A stretch of DNA of 64,000 bases from Ulva prolifera (GCA_023078555.1 CM041203.1:5912538-5976537), one strand, 5' to 3'; positions 34,401 to 46,841 are shown, counted from the first letter of the stretch. The notes: a model not told the origin generated them from the sequence alone. Numbers and translations are program-made.

Positions 34401-35751
34401 GGACTCAATATCAGAGCTACAGATTGAGGGGACTGTCTTTGAAGACAACAGGATGGCTGTGAACGTCCACGAGGGTGGGCGCGTGCGCGCAACACGATGT
34501 GAGTTCCGCATGCTGGCCCCGAGCGACAGCGCGGCAGTGTCTAGGAGCTGCGTCGCCCTAGCAGCTGGACAGGGCCGAGGTGAGCTCAAAGGGACCGAGC
34601 GAATAGCGGTTTTTGTGCACCCCAAAGCGGACGGCGCCAGCGTGCATGACTGCACGTTCCTGGGGTACGACACTGACTTGTGTTGCGGCGCCACAAACAA
34701 GGTCGAAGTCACAGGGTGCACATTCCTTGCGGGCCATCACGGCCCTGCACGGGTCGTGCTGTGCGGTCCAGCCACGGTCGAAGACTGTACGTTTGAAAGC
34801 GGTAGCGTTGCCGTGGACATCGACTTGGCGCACGGTGCGCTGCGGGTGCTGCAGCGGTGCCGATTCCTGGCCGATGTTGGTGTCGGCGTCCGTCTGGCGG
34901 GGGCTTCCCGGAACACAGATGGTCGGGGCGGGGTGGACATGACAGCGTGCGACTTCTGTGGCTGCGGCGTGGCAGTCTCCTGCCTTCTCAGTGGATCAGC
35001 TTTCATAGCGCACTGCGACATCACTTGCACACACACAGGAATACTCAGCGGTGAAGTTGCTGGGAAGTCCGGCCCGAACGCACGCATGCGGGTGAGAGAC
35101 TGCAAGGTTTCAGCGCCGACGGCGGTGATGCTGCGCGGGCGGGTGGCGGCGGAGCTGGAGCGATGTGTGATCGAATCATGCAACATCGGCGTGTACGCTT
35201 TCAACAGCTCGACGGCAGTGATTCGAGAGACATCGATCTCACAGTGCAGTGGCCAAGGCGTCGACGTCGGGAGGGACCTAGTCGCGAATGCAAAGTGTCA
35301 TGCATGTGGCAGGGATGAGGCATCGCTGGTGGCGGCTACATGGACGGTTGCAACGGAGGGGCAGGGGGCGGGAGATGCCAGTTCGGAGGCGCCGCAGTGC
35401 GCGCATGAGGGGTGCGTTACCGTGGTGGAGCTGGAGGGGGTGGAGCTGTCGCGGTGCGCCACGGGCGTCCAAGTGTGCCGCGGCGGGAAGCTCATTGCGA
35501 GGCGGGTGCGGGCGGTAGACTGCAGCACCGCGTTCGGGGTGGTGCGGGTCGATCATGTCAGCTGCTTCGAGGGGTGCAGTGTGAAGGGGGGTGGCCCCTC
35601 CGGAGGGGGGGTGGTGCTGGTGCAGCGGCACTTGGGCCCAGCGGAGGGATTCCGGGTAGAGGTAGAGGAGGTGACCGGTGTCGACTTGACCGAGGCGGGT
35701 GCTGTGCCAGATCCGAGTGGAGTTGAGACAAAAAAATCCCTGAATGCATAG
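31441..35751 (+). CDS. Right-handed parallel beta-helix (PbH1-repeat) protein, 1039 aa
   Basis: Exons 31441-31725, 32191-32437 and 33164-35751 join in frame with GT-AG introns (3120 nt). From the second exon onward the protein consists of successive short strands with Cys, Gly and small residues at fixed intervals (for example TLRHCKFDPGTLG, HIHACTFEKLVGS, MQLRRCTMANSDG, VEIHGCSIEAE). This is the periodic pattern of right-handed beta-helix repeats seen in pectate-lyase-like folds and in FBXO11-type proteins. It extends over roughly 800 residues. The first exon has a CGH...CPVC pattern (PTCGHIILAEDLC, then VVCPVCAAED) that recalls RING/U-box zinc sites. That exon is the least certain, because another frame (ATG at 31529) is also open there. 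There is no signal peptide, so an intracellular role is more likely than a secreted enzyme. Substrate or partner unknown. Confidence 0.75.
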
Positions 35752-35819
35752 AGTGTGCCTAACAACATGTATGCATATTGCTCTGTTGCATGCTGTGCAT
35801 GCGTGGGCAAGTAGGCCTG

Positions 35820-35825
35820 AATAAA
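35820..35825 (+). terminator. AATAAA poly(A) signal of the beta-helix gene
   Basis: AATAAA begins 69 bp after the stop codon at 35751, a conventional distance. Confidence 0.5.
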
Positions 35826-37101
35826 TTCGGGCGTGGTGATGAGTCAGCCTGAAATAAGTGGTTGTGACAGAATAGTCAAGCACATGGTAACTTGCTGCTG
35901 AGGCGAATCTTTGTGCATTCCTCGTATCCTGTACCTGTGATCCCAACGTCCCATGCGTGCATATTTTGAAGCATCTGCCACCTCAGTCTGCCAAACTATG
36001 GGAATCTCTTTTTAGTCCATGTGGCAATCCAGTGGTATCTCCAGTGGAGATATAGCGGTCATATCACTGGACTGCCACAGTCCACAAGGATCCTTGTGCT
36101 TTATGCACCTGGCCACCACATGCACCTGGCCACCACTTGCACCTGGCCACCACTGGGCAGAGGCGAGTGGTTCCGCGTCGGCTGCACATGCGCTTTTCTC
36201 ATGGTGTGTGTCCGTGTGCTGGGTGCGGGTGCGTGTGTGTCCAGAGGTCGCGGCGAGAACGCAGGCAGCACCGTGGACGCAGCAATCAGCTGGTGAGTAG
36301 GATCAATGACTTCACTGAATAGTCAAGCGACCACCATCGTTCACCGTTCAACACCGCCACCAAGCATGACTCGCGTCCCGTGCATGCATCGCTGCGCGGG
36401 CACGCCAATGCACACATATGACACCCCAACCCACCCCGACATACGCGCAGGTCTGCGCACATTCGCCAACAGTCACACACACCATAGCCGCGCCTGAGGC
36501 GGCCCATCATGAGGCTGCCAGGCCGCGCCTCATGAGTGCGGGGCGCCACAGCCCTCAGACCCCACACCGTCTTCACACACCCCATAACATTGCAGTGCAT
36601 ATGGATGCAGCTGCCCGACTGGAACGGCTGTTGCAGGCTGCGAATTGTTGTGTTACAACAGGAGCCTGCGGCCACCAGCCTGGCAGGATTAGCATGTGTA
36701 GGCGATGCATGCAACAGGCACGCAAATGCTCAGGAGCACCTTCAGGCACGTGCGGTAGTAGCCGGCCGCGCTGGAAGCTTCCTTGTCCGCCCAACTACAA
36801 GCATGTCCAGGTGCACTCACATGCACCTGGACACACAAACATGTTTTTTGTCCCTCATGTGCGTGTTGCGTGGGAGCTGCGTACCTCGCTTGCTGCGCTG
36901 TGTGAGCGCTTTGCGATCTGTGTCCCACGACGTCGAGGCCGCCCCACTTCTGCGCTGCGTTGTGGTCGGCGCGTCACCGCGTGATGCCCCTTGGACAGTC
37001 CGCGCTTTAGCGTGCAAGGGCCGGCAGTCACGGACGGCGCGGCATGCGTACACTAAAGCAGGTGTGCAGCAAGGGGACTGGAGCCTCGACAGAGAGCGGT
37101 G
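35826..37101. other. No supported gene; short 17-bp tandem repeat at 36104-36154
   Basis: Three consecutive copies of TGCACCTGGCCACCAC plus one base lie at 36104-36154. Otherwise only short unsupported frames occur. Confidence 0.5.
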
Positions 37102-37200
37102 CTCACACAAGGGTCTCAACGTTGCCCTCATCTTTGCTCGCATGCGTGTCCAGCACCTCGGCGATGTACTCCAGCGACCTTAGCGGTGTGCCAACTGCTG
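37102..37200 (-). CDS. Candidate terminal exon of an unknown minus-strand gene
   Basis: After a consensus acceptor (AATCTGCAG) the frame reads TAVGTPLRSLEYIAEVLDTH, then ASKDEGNVETLV and a stop. This looks like a real helical C-terminus. Possible upstream exons lie at about 37690-37960 (TDFDAGQATGPTRGVPTPG ending at a GTGACA donor) and 38150-38290, but phases were not resolved. Function unknown. Confidence 0.35.
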
Positions 37201-37998
37201 TCACACAGTCCTGCAGATTGCCGAGTCAGCCCGGCCGCGTGAGCGATTTAGCGCGCTAGGAGCGCTCCTCGAGGCGCTGGGGTCGGCAAAGGCCGCGGCT
37301 GCAGCGCGCAGCGGTGCCGCCGGCAACGCCTGCCGCGGTGGATGGCCGCAGCGCGGCGGAGTCCTCCTGCTTGTTGAGCTAGCGGCTATGGCGCACCATG
37401 CACATGGACGTTTCGCCGGCCGCGGTCGGCAAGAGAGGGGGCGCTGGTTACCGAACACGCTCAGGGCGAAGCCGGCGCGGTCGCAACCTGGTGGTGGCTG
37501 ACCGCGTGCAGGACGCGGTGCGCTGTGCGTGACCTGCCATGCATGCGTGGTCGCTCCTGCATACTGTTTTCTCGCGCCCAAACGGGCGTGGCGCGGCTTG
37601 TGCAATATACGCATTGTTGTGTACGCCCTCGCGTGTGTTTGTGACGTGGCGGTTCCGGGGAGGCTGTCTGATGTGCTGTGTCACCTGAACGGTGGCGCCG
37701 TTGACGCTGGCGCGTGACGTTCCTGGCGTGGGCACCCCCCGCGTAGGTCCCGTGGCCTGCCCAGCGTCAAAGTCCGTCAGGGCACCACCGGCGCGCCGCT
37801 TGTGCATGCATGCATGTCTTGCACCCTGGGTCTTGTCGAGGCGCCCTGGACGCGGAGGGTGCGGCCGCAGCTTCAAGCGGCCATCAGTCAAACTCCCGGA
37901 GGCCGGGCCGTCTGGGCGCGTCCACGCCGGTGTGGTGTTCAGCGGCGGCCTTTGAAAATGGACACACCTCAGCAGGGGAGCTGTGCGAAGCAGATGTG

Positions 37999-38136
37999 AT
38001 GGGCATCGACAATGTGCAGGTGATGCACCGGCTGTACTCCACGGCGGTATTCTTCTTCGCCGTCGCCTGCATCGGCCTGCTGCACATTGGCCAGCTGCCG
38101 TACGCGACGCATGATGCCGCACGCTGCGCACGCTGA
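37999..38136 (+). CDS. Possible small membrane exon (weak)
   Basis: ATG at 37999 opens 45 codons with a hydrophobic segment STAVFFFAVACIGLLHIG. A nearby plus-strand frame around 38170-38270 (LDHLLPKSLLRLLKTQG) could be a further exon. The minus strand is also open across this stretch, so strand is undecided. Confidence 0.2.
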   Translation: MGIDNVQVMHRLYSTAVFFFAVACIGLLHIGQLPYATHDAARCAR

Positions 38137-39179
38137 GCAGGCCCTGCCAGGCATGCGGGACCTCGCGCCTCGCTGGCCGTCGACGAGCGCAGCACCCTCG
38201 ACCACCTGCTCCCGAAGAGCCTCCTCCGCCTGCTCAAGACCCAGGGCCTCCGTAAAGCAGATGACGCGGTGCGGGCCTGTCGCATGCCCACCTTGCCCCA
38301 GGGAGGCTGCTGCTGGACCCTGCAGCCACTGCACGGGTATGGCCGCCGAGATCGCCAACAACGGCAAGTGCTTTGCGGCACCCTGTGTGTTGTGACCCTT
38401 GATGTGTCGGTGGTAAAGCGCTGCAGGCAACACAGAACATGCACGTGTGTAACGAATTGCATGGTTGTGTTGCACAACACCTTGGCAGTCTCTGTAGACT
38501 CGCAGACAATCACCAATCAAACGCACCCTCAGACAATACCATGCTTGTAGGTCGAAGGGCTGAGCACCCGCAACCCTCCAGTGGCCTGCAGGGAGAACTC
38601 GCGCCGAAGTACTTAAGCCTCTCGACCGCCACCCACTGCGCTCTGGTTTACTGAGACGAGATGACTGGCGCGGTGTGTGTAGGCACGTGGACGTTGAGGG
38701 AATGATGTGGCCACAGGCGATGCATGGAGGGGAGCTGCTGCCGGCGGTCCTCTCCCCTCTCGGCAGATGCTAGAGCAGGCCCCACGCATGCCGGACGCCC
38801 AGGTGACGCATACATGGCAGTCCCGATGCAAGCCGCGGCGCCATCTGGAGCCAAGACGGTGCGCAGACGACGCCGCGGTATGATGAATGAGAAGTTGTTC
38901 AGAACATAATATGCGAAACACAGTGCTGTGTGGTGGCAGTGCGGCTGCAAGCTCACTGCGTAAGAGCACGGCACAGCACTGGTGATGTGTGCATCACCAG
39001 GCAGGTTGGCTCAGCTGAGCTCACTAGTCTCGAGAACTCTGCAGTAACTGCTAGCAGTTACAGCTGTAATTGCAACCGCGCCTGAAGGAGCACGCACACG
39101 CAGCCTGCCGGATTGAAGCTGCACACATCCGCATGGCTTGTACCCGCTACTCCCGCCTGCTTCAGTCACTGAGCACATG

Positions 39180-39401
39180 CACACGGGCGGTGTTACAAGG
39201 ATAGAGACAGCAAGGCGGGCAGAACCGCGAAAGAAGGAAGCAGACGAAGCTAGCATCCAGACATCCACGCACGCAACACCCATCACGCACAGAAAGCCCA
39301 TGACGCTCTCAGCAAACGACACAGATCCGCAGACCGCCAATCTCACATCCAAACACCCACACACGCACTCACAAACCCAACGGCCCTCACACGGGCGGTG
39401 T
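39180..39401. repeat. 14-bp direct repeats flanking a ~194-bp insert in a dispersed repeat
   Basis: CACACGGGCGGTGT occurs at 39180-39193 and 39388-39401. The left flank (CAGTCACTGAGCACA) and right flank (CAACGCGATGGTGTGGATGCA) are nearly contiguous at 47964-48023, where only one copy of the GGGCGGT motif is present. The 39-kb copy therefore carries an extra segment between the two repeats. Confidence 0.6.
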
Positions 39402-39609
39402 GTCAACGCGATGGTGTGGATGCAAACCCCCTGAATCCTTGTAGCCACGAGTCCAAGCTCAACTTAACAGCTTGGACATGACGACGCTGTCGACATGACG
39501 TCATATGAGATAGACCAGGGGCGGCGTCTGCTCTCACAGTGTCGTGTCTAGCGGGTGCATCCACAGCCTCAGGTTCGTCAGCCCTGCCCTCTTCAGTTGT
39601 TGCTGCTGA

Positions 39610-42600
39610 TACAGCCCCACACGCCTCGCAGCGTGCTCTCTTGCTGCAGCGGTTGCAGCAGCCTTGAACACTCGCCTCTAGGTGCTGCTTCGGCAACGCA
39701 CTTCTCTGCACGCAAGGAGATGAGGTTGTGGAGCCCCCGGCATTGAAGACAGTCACGAAGTACTTTGGCTCCGCAAACGCGGCAGGCACAGGCATGTCAA
39801 TTTTGTTTCAGGAGTGCATAGATGATGTAGCATGGATCGTGTTGTCTGGCAGTGAGTGCGCACCACCCCGCTTCATGCTGCCCGTGGCATCTGCTTCTCC
39901 AGGCTCAGCGGCCTCGGCATCTGCTGCCCCGGGCTCAGCGGCCTCAGCATCTGGTTTCTCGGGGACTGCGGCGTCGGCAACTGCTGCCGCAGGCTCAGCG
40001 GCCACAGCATCTTCTTCCACTTGCTCAGGGGCCTCAGCATCTGCGTTCCCGGGGTCTGCGGCATCGGCATCTGCTGCCCTGGGCTCATGATCAATGGCGA
40101 AGGCATCTGGATTGTGTCTTGAGCTATTGCCTGCGGTGACCGCCACAGCCTGCCCTAGCCCTTGCGCTTCTTCCTGGATCAGCTATGGGTGTTGGGATGT
40201 GGGCAGGTTCGGACGCAGCCATGGGCAGTGCACACACAGTGAGTCCTTCTCCTGACAAGCACATGGACAACAATCGCACTCCCAATCAAAGCGTTTGGGG
40301 GCTCCTGAAAAATGTAGTGCACTGCAGAGACAAGCGACTGCGATGATCACAGCAACACTTGTGAGCTGCACATCGGATTTGGGTAAATGCACAGACATTC
40401 GCAACCGTCCGGGGACATACAGAACGCACCACGTGGATCAGGCTGTCATGACCTGCCCGCTGAGAAGGCGATGAGATCTCTGAGAAAGCATGCCCCGCCC
40501 ATCTGCGCACTTGTGCCACGGCCGTTGGCGCAACGGCCATGACGAACGAGATGCACACAACTGGGATGGTAACTTGATACATGGTGGACGGCACGTCTAC
40601 TGTGCTCTGCATCCACTCACCGAGCAAATTTGGCAAGCTGAACATCAGGGTAACAGCCCCTGTGACTTGGGCGCCTGGGTGCGGCAGCCACCAGTTGCCT
40701 GCACAGGCCACAGAGCTATGTCAAGACCGATGAGCTGACCTCCATCGCTGCGGCATGTCACTGCATCTTTCAGCTACAATCCTATACATGAGGCGGACAC
40801 CTGCATCTGCGGCATCGGCATCTGCTGCCCTGGGCTCAACGGCGAAGGCACCTGGATTGTGTCTTGAGCTATTGCCTGCGGTGACCGCCACAGCCTGCCC
40901 TAGCCCTTGCGCTTCTTCCTGGATCAGCTATGGGTGTTGGGATGTGGGCAGGTTCGGACGCAGCCATGGGCAGTGCACACACAGTGAGTCCTTCTCCTGA
41001 CAAGCACATGGACAACAATCGCACTCCCAATCAAAGCGTTTGGGGGCTCCTGAAAAATGTAGTGCACTGCAGAGACAAGCGACTGCGATGATCACAGCAA
41101 CACTTGTGAGCTGCACATCGGATTTGGGTAAATGCACAGACATTCGCAACCGTCCGGGGACATACAGAACGCACCACGTGGATCAGGCTGTCATGACCTG
41201 CCCGCTGAGAAGGCGATGAGATCTCTGAGAAAGCATGCCCCGCCCATCTGCGCACTTGTGCCACGGCCGTTGGCGCAACGGCCATGACGAACGAGATGCA
41301 CACAACTGGGATGGTAACTTGATACATGGTGGACGGCACGTCTACTGTGCTCTGCATCCACTCACCGAGCAAATTTGGCAAGCTGAACATCAGGGTAACA
41401 GCCCCTGTGACTTGGGCGCCTGGGTGCGGCAGCCACCAGTTGCCTGCACAGGCCACAGAGCTATGTCAAGACCGATGAGCTGACCTCCATCGCTGCGGCA
41501 TGTCACTGCATCTTTCAGCTACAATCCTATACATGAGGCGGACACCTGCATCTGCGGCATCGGCATCTGCTGCCCTGGGCTCAACGGCGAAGGCACCTGG
41601 ATTGTGTCTTGAGCTATTGCCTGCGGTGACCGCCACAGCCTGCCCTAGCCCTTGCGCTTCTTCCTGGATCAGCTATGGGTGTTGGGATGTGGGCAGGTTT
41701 GGACGCAGCCATGGGCAGTGCACACACAGTGAGTCCTTCTCCTGACAAGCACATGGACAACAATCGCACTCCCAATCAAAGCGTTTGGGGGCTCCTGAAA
41801 AATGTAGTGCACTGCAGAGACAAGCGACTGCGATGATCACAGCAACACTTGTGAGCTGCACATCGGATTTGGGTAAATGCACAGACATTCGCAACCGTCC
41901 GGGGACATACAGAACGCACCACGTGGATCAGGCTGTCATGACCTGCCCGCTGAGAAGGCGATGAGATCTCTGAGAAAGCATGCCCCGCCCATCTGCGCAC
42001 TTGTGCCACGGCCGTTGGCGCAACGGCCATGACGAACGAGATGCACACAACTGGGATGGTAACTTGATACATGGTGGACGGCACGTCTACTGTGCTCTGC
42101 ATCCACTCACCGAGCAAATTTGGCAAGCTGAACATCAGGGTAACAGCCGCTGCGACTTGGACGCCTGGGTGCGGCAGCCACCAGTTGCCTGCACAGGCCA
42201 CAGAGCTATGTCAAGACCGATGAGCTGACCTCCATCGCTGCGGCATGTCACTGCATCTTTCAGCTACAATCCTATACATGAGGCGGACACCTGCATCTGC
42301 GGCATCGGCATCTGCTGCCCTGGGCTCAACGGCGAAGGCACCTGGATTGTGTCTTGAGCTATTGCCTGCGGTGACCGCCACAGCCTGCCCTAGCCCTTGC
42401 GCTTCTTCCTGGATCAGCTATGGGTGTTGGGATGTGGGTAGGTTCGGACGCAGCCATGGGCAGTGCACACACAGTGAGTCCTTCTCCTGACAAGCACATG
42501 GACAACAATCGCACTCCCAATCAAAGCGTTTGGGAGCTCCTGAAAAACGTAGTGCACTGCAGAGACAAGCGACTGCGATGATCACAGCAACACTTGTGAG

Positions 42601-43265
42601 CTGCACATCGGATTTGGGTAAATGCACAGACATTCGCAACCGTCCGGGGACATACAGAACGCACCACGTGGATCAGGCTGTCATGACCTGCCCGCTGAGA
42701 AGGCGATGAGATCTCTGAGAAAGCATGCCCCGCCCATCTGCGCACTTGTGCCACGGCCGTTGGCGCAACGGCCATGACGAACGAGATGCACACAACTGGG
42801 ATGGTAACTTGATACATGCTGGACGGCACGTCTACTGTGCTCTGCATCCACTCACAAAGCAAATTTGGCAAGCTGAACATCAGGGTAACAGCCGCTGCGA
42901 CTTGGACGCCTGGGTGCGGCAGCCACCAGTCGCCTGCACAGGCCACAGAGCTATGTCAAGGCCGATGAGCTGACCTCCATCGCTGTAATATGTCACTGAT
43001 TCTTTCAGCAACAACCCTATACAACAGGCGGACACCTGCATCTGCCGGTGGTAAAAGCATGCACGGCATGCGTCAGCTTGAGCGCACCCTCACCTGCCGG
43101 CCTCCTTTGTGCAAGGATGCGCCCATCGGTTGGGCGGTCAGGGCCGGCGGTGCTGTGAGGCTCTGGCTCGTGCGCAATCTCCGTGCTTTGTGGTGGTACA
43201 GGCTCGCCATCATTCAAAGGGTCTGTGTGAGCCGCAGCGGTGGGCACAGACGAGTCCAGCGCCAT
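39610..43265 (-). CDS. Unrecognised membrane protein with four tandem copies of a three-exon module
   Basis: The first exon (43265-43094; MALDSSVPTAAAHTDP..., GTGAGG donor, phase 1) is followed by four 745-bp units. Each has exon A (phase 1 in and out; begins GNWWLPHPGAQ or GDWWLPHPGVQ, with helices VTGAVTLMFSLPNLL and TIPVVCISFVMAVAPTAV), exon B (HYIFQEPPNALIGSAIVVHV) and exon C (EEAQGLGQAVAVTAGNSS, ending Ala/Asp-rich, phase 1 out). Every unit is therefore frame-neutral, about 145 residues, and can be added or lost without a frameshift. The last unit runs into an Ala/Glu-rich acidic tail (40090-39820), and a further exon ends near 39610. A strong GTGAGT donor inside exon A offers a shorter alternative form. 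No family was recognised. The exon model rests on phase and splice motifs only. Confidence 0.5.
40055..43046. repeat. Tandem array of four 745-bp units
   Basis: The units are approximately 40055-40805, 40806-41550, 41551-42295 and 42296-43046. They are nearly identical. The middle two differ at very few positions, while the outer two carry more changes (for example an ATGATC insertion in unit 1 and CAAAGC for CGAGC in unit 4). This gradient is expected from unequal crossing-over and supports recent expansion or ongoing homogenisation. Confidence 0.95.
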
Positions 43266-45468
43266 CAGCAATCGGTGACTTATTCCGTTATTATTCACTT
43301 ATTCCCCTATTTCTGCGTTGTCCTGCATGATGCGCCAACCATCGTCATGACTACAGAAGCGAAACACGTGGCTTCAGGTAAACAAACTATCGGTGCATAG
43401 CTGAACGTCCGTCCCGCCCAAACCGGCAGCATATGTCCTCGCCGTGTGCGCTACAGTACATGGACATGTGGTGCCGCGGGAGCGATTACGAGGCTCCGCC
43501 AAGCACCTCAGAATCGACCCAGAGCGGTCACAGACACAATGCATGACCTGTGGTCAAGCAGATCTGCGTGTCTGACGGGACACGGAGCGGACGGGCAGGG
43601 AGCACACCCGCATCGTGCAGGTCAACGACGCAGAAGCAGGCTGGTTGCTGCCAATCCAGGCACAGTATCCTCTCAACTTGGCTGCAGTTCAAACGGGATT
43701 CCGGTGCCGCACACAGCGGCTGTGTGTGCTAGACCTGTTCACTCGTCTCACAAAATCAATCACCATGCCCTCGCTGGAAATCTGTACCTCGCACGTGGGT
43801 ACATCCACACACGCCGCTGGTCCCTGTTCCGCAGACGACCATGCACAACGGGTCCGCACGCACAAAGGGACCGGACACACCAAATGCGCAAGCGGCCGCC
43901 GGCACTCCACACAGAACGCCACTCAGACCCCGCTATACCAACCACCGACGCCGCCCGCGCACGCCGGCACCAGCGCATGCGCACCCCCACACACCCACAC
44001 GCGCACATATGCATGCAGAAGCCCACCCACATGTGCACCCTTCCCGGTCCACAGTGGCCCTCTAGCGATGCGGACATATCAACGCCCTTGCTGCGCAGAG
44101 AGCCCAGCGTACTGCCACAGTCACAAATGACCCATGTGTGATGAAGCACGCTGCAGCACAGATGACGCTAGCGCCGATAGCGGCGGCGGTGTACGCGCGT
44201 GAAGACCTGCTGAGTCAGCGCTGACCGTTGCTACTCCCTCGTGCGGTTGATCATGACTGCCACGCACACCATCATGCGTGTCAAGCCATGTCTGCCGCGA
44301 TCGCGCCATGCATGCATGCGTAGTGCGATGCAACGAGGAATCTTCGGAGTGCCGGGGAAAGGAACAGCCGCGCGCATCCCAGCACGAGTGCCAGTGTACA
44401 TCGTTGACCCGTGTGTACAGCACGTATGCAGCCTACCACATGAACAGACAGAAGACTTTTACTGTTGCATGCAGATCACGGAGCACTGCGAGTGACGGTG
44501 TTGGGCCGCATGCACGTCTACGATCTGAGCCAACAGTACTGTCTGCCAGGCTTTCGAGAGCGATGCGGCAGGCTTGTGATGCAGCGCTGGAGTACAACGG
44601 GCCACAGAGTGCTCCTGAAATACTGTACCGACTCTTTGATGGCTTGGCACACGCGTTGGTCGCTCAAGCCCAGTGGGCGCGAGCGAGAGAACGGGTCTCG
44701 CACCTTTGCTGCTTGTCTGCAAGGCCCGTAGTAGTCTCCCACACCCGTGCTGAAAGATCCAGCATGAATGTGTAGTCTGGCTACGGGCCTGCTGGTCTTA
44801 ACAGGCTGAGTGAGCTGTAGTCTTCGCTGTTCCAGGTGTGCTGGTTTCGGCATGGGTACACCCGGGATCTCGGCTTGAGCAGATTGATGGCCATGGACGC
44901 GTCGTCATGTCGCATCGTCAGATCTGGTGCGGTTCGTATGTACGAGGCGCCTGCAGGCGTTTATCCGCATGCTTAAGTGCTGTATGACGCTGCTACTCTC
45001 TGTGTACACGTTGAGACTTCTCGTCGTCACGAATATTAGCTGTAAAGTAAAGTAAATCTGAGTGATGTTTGTAAATCTTAGTGATGTTCAAGTCATGAAT
45101 GGCAATCAGGTTTAAGCTGTATGCGTGCTGCATCATGTCAAGACAGCGTAGTCATTGAGCTGCCGAAGCACGTTTGCGCAACCTTTGCCGAAAGGTCGGT
45201 CACAGCAGGCGCTGCAAAACACAATTGCTTGAAGGTGCCCGTTTTGTCCCGTGATTTGCACCCACGATTTCGGTGTAGAAGGCTATGCGTGGCAGTGATG
45301 CTGCCGCTCTGCAGCCATAAGCAACAGCTCCATACCTTCTCTGTGCGTGGTTCGAGACCATGTGCATGTCTTCCCTTGCAGATCAATGACGGTATCTGTT
45401 TGTAAACAGCAGTGTACTCGTTATATGCCTGCTCGCATGTCTGCATTTGTCGCCGTCCCACATCAAAA
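43266..45468. other. No firmly supported gene
   Basis: Plus-strand stretches at about 43615-43790 (GWLLPIQAQYPLNLAAVQTG) and 44545-44720 (EILYRLFDGLAHALVAQAQ) look like possible exons. Both overlap equally open frames on the other strand or in another register, and no splice chain could be built. Confidence 0.3.
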
Positions 45469-46708
45469 TCACATCAGTAGAACTTGTAGCCAGACCCCGA
45501 CTGACCAAGCCTTGCTTTCACTGCATTCGGAAGACTGGAGGTCGTCCAGAGCTGGCCAGAGCTGCTCAAATTTCCTGTGATCAGAACATAGCACCCGTGG
45601 AATCTCAGGCGGAGTGAGTGGAATAAATCTGAAGTGAGCTTGCACAGGCCGAGGCTCTGTTTCGGGGAGCTGAATGGACCGTGAGGATAGTGGATGATGT
45701 GCTGCAGCAGGTGGGGTTGCAAATCCAGCTTGCATGTGCCATACAATATCAAATCCTGTTTGTTGCGACACAGCTGCCACATACACTGCCACCGCCGTAT
45801 GGTCCTAAGAATGTGTGCGTCACAACGACAACGCTGGAGCGGCTGTTAGCACTGCCGGGGAAACACACAAGCACAACAACACGCCAAGACGCGCTGTAAC
45901 TTCAAACCTGTCCCCAGGAAGGCCACGCCTGCAAGCCGCACACACCCACCTCTCCAGCCCTCGACAGACATACACAAGGGTCCATTCCTGCTCCCGGATG
46001 TGCACGCCCACGCCCATGTCACCACTCACCCACCCACATCACCCAACCCACCCGAGCAGATCACCCACAGCTGAGCACACACGCATAGCGGGGTACGCGC
46101 CCTCCGCATCCGTCGCAAAGCTCGCATCGACCGCGTCACGGCTGTCGTGCATGAGGCTGTGCTGAAAGCTGTTGTTCCCCCACAGGTTCAGTGTCACTGT
46201 GTTTGTCGAGTGGATTGCACTCGGCATGTCGTCCCCCCCCGGCGTGCTCAGCGTCGAGTCGAAGGTGTCGCCACGCGCGACGCCCCCGACCTTCCCGCTG
46301 CCGCCGCCACCGGAGCTGCCCCGGATGCCGCTGCGCGAGCGGCCGATCACCGCCGGCCGTGGCTGCCGACGCCGCGGCTGCGGCGCCGCCGGAACCGCGT
46401 CGATCGGGCTGTCCATCGTGCTCGCCTCCGGAATCATCGTCCCGGCCACCCGCCGTGCATCATCTACCGCAAACAGGCTCCCCGCAGACGTCCCGGCCGC
46501 CGCGCCGCCGCCTCCTCCCCCGCTGTCCCCCCCCTTCCCCGACCCGCGCTGCTTCTGCAGCAACCGCTGCAGATTGCTGCTGTTGCCGAGGTCGAGGTTG
46601 AACGAGTCCACGCTGCCGCTCTGCTGCTGCCGCCGCTCCGGCAGGCTCTCGCCGCTGTCCGCGTCGAGCAGCGCCTTCTGCGCCGACTCGAGTTCAGACA
46701 GCTGCTTG
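45469..46708 (-). CDS. Unrecognised protein C-terminal half: Gly/Ser-rich linker plus compact C-terminal domain
   Basis: Exon about 46700-46083 encodes a helical start (QLSELESAQKALLDADSGE), a low-complexity Gly/Ser linker with basic patches, and NTVTLNLWGNNSFQHSL. It ends at a GTGTGT donor in phase 1. The next exon, 45755-45469, keeps phase and encodes a compact domain (SIQLPETEPRPVQAHFRFIP; TPPEIPRVLCSDHRKFEQLW; PALDDLQSSECSESKAW) ending at a stop. The architecture of a disordered hinge followed by a small C-terminal domain resembles adaptor-protein ears in layout only. The N-terminal part must lie above 46.7 kb and was not found. A 26-base poly(C) tract sits at the upstream exon edge. Confidence 0.4.
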
Positions 46709-46734
46709 CCCCCCCCCCCCCCCCCCCCCCCCCC
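46709..46734. repeat. Poly(C) tract, 26 bases
   Basis: An uninterrupted C run on the plus strand (G run on the minus strand), next to the minus-strand Gly/Ser exon. Confidence 0.95.
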
Positions 46735-46841
46735 AAGCAGCATGACGCCACCGAGGTGGGGCCCTGCTGCCTTGCGTGCTTGACGCCATGCGACAGCCGT
46801 GTGTTTAGATCGCTGCATGACACACTTGGAAGCCACACTGA

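Noticed and set aside
40183..43400. Repeated plus-strand frames of 81-82 codons in each 745-bp unit
   Set aside because: Shadows of the minus-strand exons. They lack hydrophobic periodicity and splice support, whereas the minus strand gives phase-consistent exons in every unit.
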